A stretch of DNA of 20,037 nucleotides from an uncultured Clostridia bacterium. GTDB lineage: Bacteria > Bacillota > Clostridia > TANB77 > CAG-465. The notes below the pieces were generated by a model. That model searched no databases. It had not been told where the DNA came from and saw only the letters and a list, made by a program, of their open reading frames with translations. The stretch is from contig CANRAK010000018.1 in NCBI GenBank assembly GCA_947628575.1, positions 1-20,037 on the forward strand, given 5' to 3'. Shown piece by piece: positions 15,958 to 20,037 of the stretch; within the stretch, counting starts at the first letter, position 1, and each line of letters opens with the position of its first letter. A program made the translations under genes and the position numbers.

Positions 15958-16011
15958 GTAATTACATCACTTGAAGTTCTGTAATTTACTTAAATCACAG
16001 ATATACTTCAA
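15935..16011 (-). promoter_or_regulatory. Structured 5' leader with alternative pairings (candidate cis-regulatory RNA)
   Basis: The predicted transcript starts near 16016. A hairpin spans 15971-16011: an outer 7-bp stem (16005-16011 with 15971-15977), a 3-nt bulge and an inner 10-bp stem closing on a four-base loop. Its 5' arm can instead pair with 15935-15953 (TGTTGAA plus further pairs). Its 3' arm can pair with the perfect palindrome ATGTAATTACAT at 15956-15967 (AATTACA/TGTAATT). These pairings exclude one another, as in attenuators and riboswitches. It has no hallmark of a class I know (T-box, SAM, lysine, guanidine). Confidence 0.5.
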
Positions 16012-16022
16012 CAATTACTAAT

Positions 16023-16051
16023 ATTATATATTCATAACCTCAAAAAGTCAA
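16023..16051 (-). promoter_or_regulatory. Sigma-A-type promoter of the biosynthetic operon
   Basis: On the minus strand TTGACT (16046-16051) and TATAAT (16023-16028) are separated by exactly 17 nt, one mismatch from full consensus. Transcription should begin near 16016, about 108 nt before the first gene. An 11-bp palindrome TCACTTAGTGA (16111-16121) lies about 60 nt upstream of the -35 and could be a regulator site. The rest of the gap 15909-16214 holds the leader and a terminator for the upstream gene. Confidence 0.85.
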
Positions 16052-16143
16052 CTTATTTTGTAAACTTTTAGTGCTTTTTTTGTTCATTTTACTATATTTT
16101 CACGTATTTTTCACTTAGTGATTTTCAAAAAAGCAACAAATAT

Positions 16144-16180
16144 AAAAAAATAGATAGAAATTAATATAAACTTCTATCTA
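16144..16180 (-). terminator. Rho-independent terminator after the VOC gene
   Basis: TAGATAGAA (16151-16159) and TTCTATCTA (16172-16180) form a perfect 9-bp stem with a 12-nt loop, followed on the minus strand by seven U residues (16144-16150). It lies 34 nt after the VOC stop and separates this operon from the next promoter. Confidence 0.8.
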
Positions 16181-16214
16181 CTTATTTTTAATACAATTAT
16201 AATTAATTTTTTAT

Positions 16215-16640
16215 CTATTCTGTTATTTCTCTTTCATCTAAGTCTTGGCTAAAACGTAATAGATATCCATTAGGATCTTGTACTAGAAATTCAGTTGTAC
16301 CCATTAAAACGTTATCCTTTCTGTACCAATGATCCTCTTTTTCAACAAATATCTTGTAATTATTCTCTTTTAATCTGCCATATATTTCATCAATATTAGT
16401 AACATCTATTTCAAAATTTATGCCAATACCTAAAGGATATTTTAACTCGCCTGTTTCCCATTTGTTATTTTCTTTATCTATTTCTTGCACCATTATTTGA
16501 ACTTTTTCAAATTGTAAAAAAGCAAATCTATCTTCTGGTCTGTCATATACTACACTAAATCCTATTAAATTTACATAGAAATTAAGTGTTTCTTCTAAAT
16601 TAAACACATCAAATTCAGGTGTAATTTGGTTCCACTCCAT
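16215..16640 (-). CDS. VOC-superfamily protein (glyoxalase / bleomycin-resistance-like)
   Basis: A 141-residue protein with the pattern of bleomycin-resistance-type VOC proteins: an early ITPEFDVFNLEETLNFYVNL segment, then a RPEDRFAFLQFEKVQIMVQE strand pair, an EIDVTNIDEIYGRLKEN helix, and a late FLVQDPNGYLLRFSQ strand that usually carries a metal or ligand residue. VOC proteins include metal-dependent enzymes and antibiotic-binding proteins, and the sequence does not say which. It follows the threonine aldolase gene by 15 nt with an AAGGAGG site and ends in a terminator, so the two form a bicistronic operon next to, but separate from, the larger operon. Confidence 0.87.
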   Translation of the reverse strand: MEWNQITPEFDVFNLEETLNFYVNLIGFSVVYDRPEDRFAFLQFEKVQIMVQEIDKENNKWETGELKYPLGIGINFEIDVTNIDEIYGRLKENNYKIFVEKEDHWYRKDNVLMGTTEFLVQDPNGYLLRFSQDLDEREITE

Positions 16641-16655
16641 AAAGTATACCTCCTT

Positions 16656-17696
16656 CTAAAGTTTTTCTATTTCTTTTATTAGTTTATCCACATTTTCCAC
16701 AGTTGTAGCCCAAGATGTACATACTCTTATTACTGTATTTTCCTCGTCGTATTTCTTCCATCTTAGAACTGCAAATTTTTTACTTAATTTATCTAATTTT
16801 TCATTTGGCATTATTATAAATTGCTGATTTGTAAATGAATTATATAGTAATCTATACCCATTATTTATAAATGCTTCTTTTATTTTAACACTTAAGTCAA
16901 TAGCTTGTTTAGATAAAGTAAAATATAAGTCCTTATCCATTAATGCTAAAAATTGCAATGCAAGTAATCTTCCTTTTGCAAGTAAAGCACCCCTTTGCTT
17001 AATACAATACCTAAAATCTTCCTTAAGTTCGTCATTTATTATAACGACAGCTTCACCAAATAATGCTCCCTGTTTAGTTCCACCTATATAAAATACATCA
17101 CATAATTTTGGTAAATCACTTATCTTAATATCTGTATCTTTAGCAACAAGTCCATATCCTAGTCTTGCTCCGTCAATATATAAGTATAGATTATTTGCTT
17201 TACAAACGTCATATATATTTTTTAACTCTTTTTTAGTATAGTTAGTGCCACACTCTGTAGGCAGTGATAAAAATACAAGTTTTGGCTTTGCTGTATGCTC
17301 AGCTCCAGGTCCTTCACTACTATAATGTTCATCTATTATTTCTTGTATCTGATTACTAGATATTTTTCCTTCCTCATTTTTTATAGTTATAATTTTATGC
17401 CCTACAGCTTCTATTGCTCCAGTTTCGTGTACATTTATATGCGCAGTATCTGCACATATAACAGCATGATATGGTTTTAACATTGAAGATATAACTGTTA
17501 AATTAGTTTGTGTGCCTCCAACTAAAAAATGTACATCAATATTATCTGATTTACACACTTCTTTTATTTTATTTACAGCTTGAATTGTATAATCATCATT
17601 ACCATATCCAAGAGTTTGCTCATAATTAGCATCCACTATTCTTTTTAATACTTTAGGATGTGCACCCTCTAAATAATCGCAATCAAATCTTATCAT
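16656..17696 (-). CDS. Threonine aldolase family PLP enzyme (beta-eliminating lyase fold)
   Basis: A 346-residue enzyme. GGTQTN (60-65) binds PLP phosphate, HINVHETGAIE (86-96) holds the stacking histidine region, D175 and R178 are in YIDGARLG, and the Schiff-base lysine is K208 in GGTKQGALFGE. This matches low-specificity L-threonine aldolase (PF01212), which splits threonine or allo-threonine to glycine and acetaldehyde; serine and phenylserine are also used by relatives. The start at 17696 has GGAGAG upstream. It heads a two-gene operon with the VOC gene and diverges from the cyclophilin gene. It is the fourth PLP enzyme in the window, but a terminator separates it from the biosynthetic operon, so a shared role is not supported. 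Confidence 0.9.
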   Translation of the reverse strand: MIRFDCDYLEGAHPKVLKRIVDANYEQTLGYGNDDYTIQAVNKIKEVCKSDNIDVHFLVGGTQTNLTVISSMLKPYHAVICADTAHINVHETGAIEAVGHKIITIKNEEGKISSNQIQEIIDEHYSSEGPGAEHTAKPKLVFLSLPTECGTNYTKKELKNIYDVCKANNLYLYIDGARLGYGLVAKDTDIKISDLPKLCDVFYIGGTKQGALFGEAVVIINDELKEDFRYCIKQRGALLAKGRLLALQFLALMDKDLYFTLSKQAIDLSVKIKEAFINNGYRLLYNSFTNQQFIIMPNEKLDKLSKKFAVLRWKKYDEENTVIRVCTSWATTVENVDKLIKEIEKL

Positions 17697-17724
17697 ATAT
17701 CATCTCTCCATTTAAATATTATAT

Positions 17725-17754
17725 TATATATTAAATAAATATACAAGTATTCAA
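17725..17754 (-). promoter_or_regulatory. Candidate promoter for the threonine aldolase/VOC operon
   Basis: On the minus strand TTGAAT (17749-17754) is followed after 18 nt by TATATA (17725-17730), with a TATAAT two bases further on. It lies in the 122-nt gap shared with the divergent cyclophilin promoter. Confidence 0.45.
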
Positions 17755-17760
17755 ATTTAA

Positions 17761-17789
17761 TTGAAATACCAGTATATTTTTGATATAAT
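17761..17789 (+). promoter_or_regulatory. Sigma-A-type promoter of the cyclophilin gene
   Basis: TTGAAA (17761-17766) and a perfect TATAAT (17784-17789) are separated by 17 nt, giving a leader of about 20 nt with an AAAGGAG site. This is a clean housekeeping promoter. Confidence 0.85.
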
Positions 17790-17818
17790 AAGGCTAGTTT
17801 GAAAGGAGAAATTAAATT

Positions 17819-18340
17819 ATGGCTAATCCAATAGTTACAATAGAAATGGAAAATGGTGATATCATCAAAGCAGAACTATATCCTGCTATAGCACCTAACA
17901 CTGTAAATAATTTTATATCTTTAATAAATCACGGATTTTATGATGGAATAATATTTCACAGAGTAATATCTGGATTTATGATACAAGGTGGTGACCCTGA
18001 CGGTATAGGTACAGGTGGTCCTGGATATTCAATAAAAGGAGAATTTGAAAGAAACGGGTTTAAAAATACATTAAAACATGAAGCTGGTGTTCTATCTATG
18101 GCTAGATCTATACTACCAAACTCAGCTGGCTCTCAATTTTTCATTATGCATAAAGATGCACCTCATTTAGATGGCTCTTATGCAGCATTTGGTAAAGTAA
18201 TTGAAGGAATGGATATAGTAGATAAAATAGCTAATACTCCTACTGATAGTTCAGATAAACCAATTACTCCACAAGTTATGAAAAAGGTAACTGTAGATAC
18301 AAATGGTGTAAAATTCCCTGAACCTATTAAATATAATTAG
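17819..18340 (+). CDS. ppiB: Cyclophilin-type peptidyl-prolyl cis-trans isomerase
   Basis: A 173-residue cytoplasmic protein without a signal peptide. The active-site core is present: FHRV with catalytic R48, SGFMIQGGDP (51-60), SAGSQFF (102-108) and HLDGSYAAFGKV (116-127), with His where human cyclophilin A has Trp, as usual in bacteria. It speeds proline isomerisation during protein folding. The start at 17819 has AAAGGAG upstream and a clean promoter. It is a single-gene unit closed by a strong terminator. Bacterial PpiB is the best match in length and sequence; the symbol is used in that family sense. Confidence 0.95.
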   Translation: MANPIVTIEMENGDIIKAELYPAIAPNTVNNFISLINHGFYDGIIFHRVISGFMIQGGDPDGIGTGGPGYSIKGEFERNGFKNTLKHEAGVLSMARSILPNSAGSQFFIMHKDAPHLDGSYAAFGKVIEGMDIVDKIANTPTDSSDKPITPQVMKKVTVDTNGVKFPEPIKYN

Positions 18341-18362
18341 AATATTATCTAAATATACTAAA

Positions 18363-18402
18363 AAAGGCCAATATTTCAAAGAATATTGGTCTTTATTTTT
18401 TT
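18363..18402 (+). terminator. Bidirectional terminator between the convergent cyclophilin and J-domain genes
   Basis: A 13-bp stem (18363-18375 with 18382-18394) with a 6-nt loop, including one G-U pair in the plus-strand RNA, is followed by seven U residues (18396-18402). Read from the other strand it still forms, with one A/C mismatch, and runs into six U residues. It can therefore serve both genes. Confidence 0.92.
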
Positions 18403-19054
18403 ATGATACTCCTCCTGTAGTTTCTTGATTGTTATTATTTTCAACTTCATTATTTTTTTCTTGTTCTGGTTTAGTAGTCTCTTCGTTATTACTTGGAAGA
18501 TTATCTACTGTATTGTTATATCTATTATTTACAGTATTATTATTTTTATTATAGTTATTATTAGTATTGTTTGATTCATCTTTTTTGTTTTCAATATTTG
18601 TTTTTACTGTACTGTCTTTGTCCTTTTCATTTTCTTTAGGTCCTGCAAAAGAGCTACCAAATATAAAAGCAATTAAAAACAAAACTACAACTGATACAGT
18701 TATTGAAACAGCTTTATGTTCTAATATTTTTTTCTTTAGCTTTTCAAATTTATTCTGCTCTTTCTCAACTTTATCCTCTTGTTCCTCAACCTCTTCTGTT
18801 TCTACAACAGGCTCTATATCTTTTGGAGCATTAGGATCTATTTTAAAACCATTGTCATAATCATATAATAATCTTTTATTATCGTCAATTAATACTTCAT
18901 ATGCTTCATTAATCTTTTTTAGTATTTCTTGTGCATACTCTTTATCTCCTGTATATGAATCAGGATGATACTTTTTAATTAATGCTCTATATGCGTTTTT
19001 AATAACTTCTTTTGAAGCATTTTGACTTACTTCTAATATCTCATAATAATTCAT
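18401..19054 (-). CDS. Membrane-anchored J-domain protein with Asn-rich tail
   Basis: A protein of 217 residues. The first 70 form a J domain (MNYYEILEVSQNAS, then KKYHPDS with the HPD motif that stimulates Hsp70). An acidic/charged linker follows, then one membrane helix at about 115-138, then a low-complexity tail rich in Asn, Glu, Lys and Thr. It lacks the Gly/Phe, zinc-finger and C-terminal substrate domains of DnaJ. The J domain would be cytoplasmic, recruiting DnaK to the membrane, with the tail outside. An upstream ATG at 19060 exists, but GAGGAA is too close to it and well spaced for 19054. The client is unknown. Confidence 0.85.
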   Translation of the reverse strand: MNYYEILEVSQNASKEVIKNAYRALIKKYHPDSYTGDKEYAQEILKKINEAYEVLIDDNKRLLYDYDNGFKIDPNAPKDIEPVVETEEVEEQEDKVEKEQNKFEKLKKKILEHKAVSITVSVVVLFLIAFIFGSSFAGPKENEKDKDSTVKTNIENKKDESNNTNNNYNKNNNTVNNRYNNTVDNLPSNNEETTKPEQEKNNEVENNNNQETTGGVS

Positions 19055-19071
19055 AGGCATTCCTCATAAAT

Positions 19072-19100
19072 GTTATATCACATAAAGTAAAATAATTCAA
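19072..19100 (-). promoter_or_regulatory. Promoter of the J-domain protein gene
   Basis: On the minus strand TTGAAT (19095-19100) and TATAAC (19072-19077) are separated by 17 nt and lie just before the GAGGAA site. Confidence 0.6.
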
Positions 19101-19134
19101 AATTTTATATGTATATTATGTGAAAATTTGAATT
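19079..19134. repeat. Two interleaved inverted repeats in the divergent promoter region
   Basis: CACATAA (19079-19085) mirrors TTATGTG (19116-19122). AATTCAAAATTTT (19094-19106) mirrors AAAATTTGAATT (19123-19134) with one extra base. The pairs interleave and overlap the J-domain gene promoter, so they could be operators for the 126-nt divergent gap. In DNA this AT-rich they may also be chance. Confidence 0.35.
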
Positions 19135-19180
19135 TTTAATATATATGTTTCATATATTAGTTGTATGAGGAGGTATATAA

Positions 19181-20037
19181 ATGAATCCATTTGAATATGA
19201 TACACCGATTGTAGGGCAAAAATACTACGATTGGAAATGTATTTACCCTATTCCTTATGATAAGGAAACTACTAATCCATACACTAAAACTAGAGTTATA
19301 TTAATGAATGGATGTGAAACAGAAAATGTATTCTTCTTACACCAATTTCATAGAAATTGTGATAATAACGACTTAAGACGTGAAATTGCAAAGCTAAGAA
19401 GAATTGAACAGCAACAACAAAAGAAGGTACAATGTCTAAAGCCAATTAATGAAAATATACTAGAAGAAACTATTATATACGAATTATTAGCTGTAGACCT
19501 TACAGCAAGAATGGCACAAACAGAGCCAGATTTATATGTAAAGCAAGCATTAGATTTCGCACTACTAGAAGATTTTGACCATTTATATAGATATTCTAAT
19601 CTTATGATGCTTGAATATGGAAAAAGCTCTGAATATCTAGTTGGAAGATATGAAGAAATTACACCTGGAAGACCTACTATATCACATCACAGACATCCTG
19701 TTGATACAGTTAGAAGATATATGGATGGGGACGTAGCAACTATAACTAAACTACATTGTAATATTATTACTGCTGCAGAGCAACAAACTATGAATTTTTA
19801 TATGAACGTATGTAATTTATACCCATCAGACTTAGGTAGAAGATTATATCAAGAAATAGGTATGGTTGAAGAAGACCATGTAACTCATTACGGCAGTTTA
19901 TTAAATACTTCTCTTTCTTATTTAGAAAATCTAGTTATGCACATGTATACATCATGTTACTTATATTATTCCTGCCTACAAGATGAAGATAATCAGCAAG
20001 TAAGAGCTGTATGGAAAGATTGCTTTTATCAAGAAGT
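19181..20037 (+). CDS. Ferritin-like di-iron-type protein (partial, C-terminus off the right edge)
   Basis: An open frame starts at the ATG at 19181, after a strong GAGGAGG site, and runs to the edge, giving 285 complete codons. After about 80 residues with a Gln/Lys/Arg-rich stretch, helices carry metal-site patterns of the ferritin-like fold: EETIIYELLAVDLTARMA and then LLEDFDHLYR (D-x-x-H), followed by a second pair, AAEQQTMNFY and GMVEEDHVTHY (E-x-x-H). Two carboxylate helices each followed by a [D/E]xxH helix is the usual di-iron arrangement. No signal peptide or membrane segment is seen. It diverges from the J-domain gene. I cannot name a specific family; it might bind iron or perform oxidoreductase chemistry, and the first metal half-site is slightly atypical. 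Confidence 0.7.
   Translation, partial: MNPFEYDTPIVGQKYYDWKCIYPIPYDKETTNPYTKTRVILMNGCETENVFFLHQFHRNCDNNDLRREIAKLRRIEQQQQKKVQCLKPINENILEETIIYELLAVDLTARMAQTEPDLYVKQALDFALLEDFDHLYRYSNLMMLEYGKSSEYLVGRYEEITPGRPTISHHRHPVDTVRRYMDGDVATITKLHCNIITAAEQQTMNFYMNVCNLYPSDLGRRLYQEIGMVEEDHVTHYGSLLNTSLSYLENLVMHMYTSCYLYYSCLQDEDNQQVRAVWKDCFYQE

Noticed and set aside
15909..16016. T-box or other known riboswitch in the operon leader
   Set aside because: Too short for a T-box, and no GGGUGGNACCGCG-type element, S-turn or guanidine-class ACGR loops were seen. It is kept only as an unclassified structured leader.
16215..17696. Including the threonine aldolase/VOC pair in the biosynthetic operon
   Set aside because: A clear terminator (16144-16180) and a separate strong promoter (16023-16051) divide the two units. 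A functional link is possible but unsupported.
18480..18580. Short tandem-like repeats that might be a CRISPR or satellite
   Set aside because: They are Asn codon runs in the J-domain protein tail; there are no regular spacers.

Overview
The window looks like chromosome of a low-GC Firmicute, most likely a clostridium-like anaerobe. The DNA is strongly AT-rich, codons end mostly in A or T, Shine-Dalgarno sites of the GGAGG type sit before almost every gene, and TAA stops dominate. No rRNA, tRNA, CRISPR array, transposase or phage gene was found. Most genes lie on the minus strand; only a cyclophilin gene and a ferritin-like gene at the right edge are on the plus strand.

Left part (1-5000): an FtsX/MacB-type ABC exporter (a permease with a very long coiled coil, cut by the window edge, and its ATPase), then a GtrB-like glycosyltransferase/GtrA flippase pair, and a CutA-like protein. 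Positions 5048-6940 hold an ABC-F ATPase with its own promoter.

Central part (7063-15908): a tightly packed minus-strand operon, read from right to left. Its genes are a PaaK/CapK-type adenylate-forming enzyme, a radical SAM protein resembling the archaeosine enzyme RaSEA, a threonine-synthase-like PLP enzyme, a fold-type I aminotransferase, an agmatinase/arginase-family ureohydrolase and a second ABC-F ATPase. A terminator hairpin follows, then a DapDC/BtrK-type PLP decarboxylase. Several junctions have 1-nt gaps with the ribosome-binding site inside the upstream gene, so the enzymes are probably co-translated and act in one pathway. I do not recognise this combination as a described cluster. 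The chemistry suggests an amino-acid-derived small molecule, perhaps with a guanidine or amidine group, but the product is unknown. The operon has a near-consensus promoter at 16023-16051. Its leader of about 108 nt is unusually structured: a strong hairpin near the 5' end, alternative pairings, a 15-codon upstream ORF ending 1 nt before the first gene, and a hairpin that holds GGAGG in its loop.

Right part (16215-20037): a two-gene operon (threonine aldolase family, VOC/bleomycin-resistance family), then a divergent cyclophilin gene. A bidirectional terminator separates this from a convergent membrane J-domain protein with an Asn-rich tail. A ferritin-like di-iron-type protein runs off the right edge.
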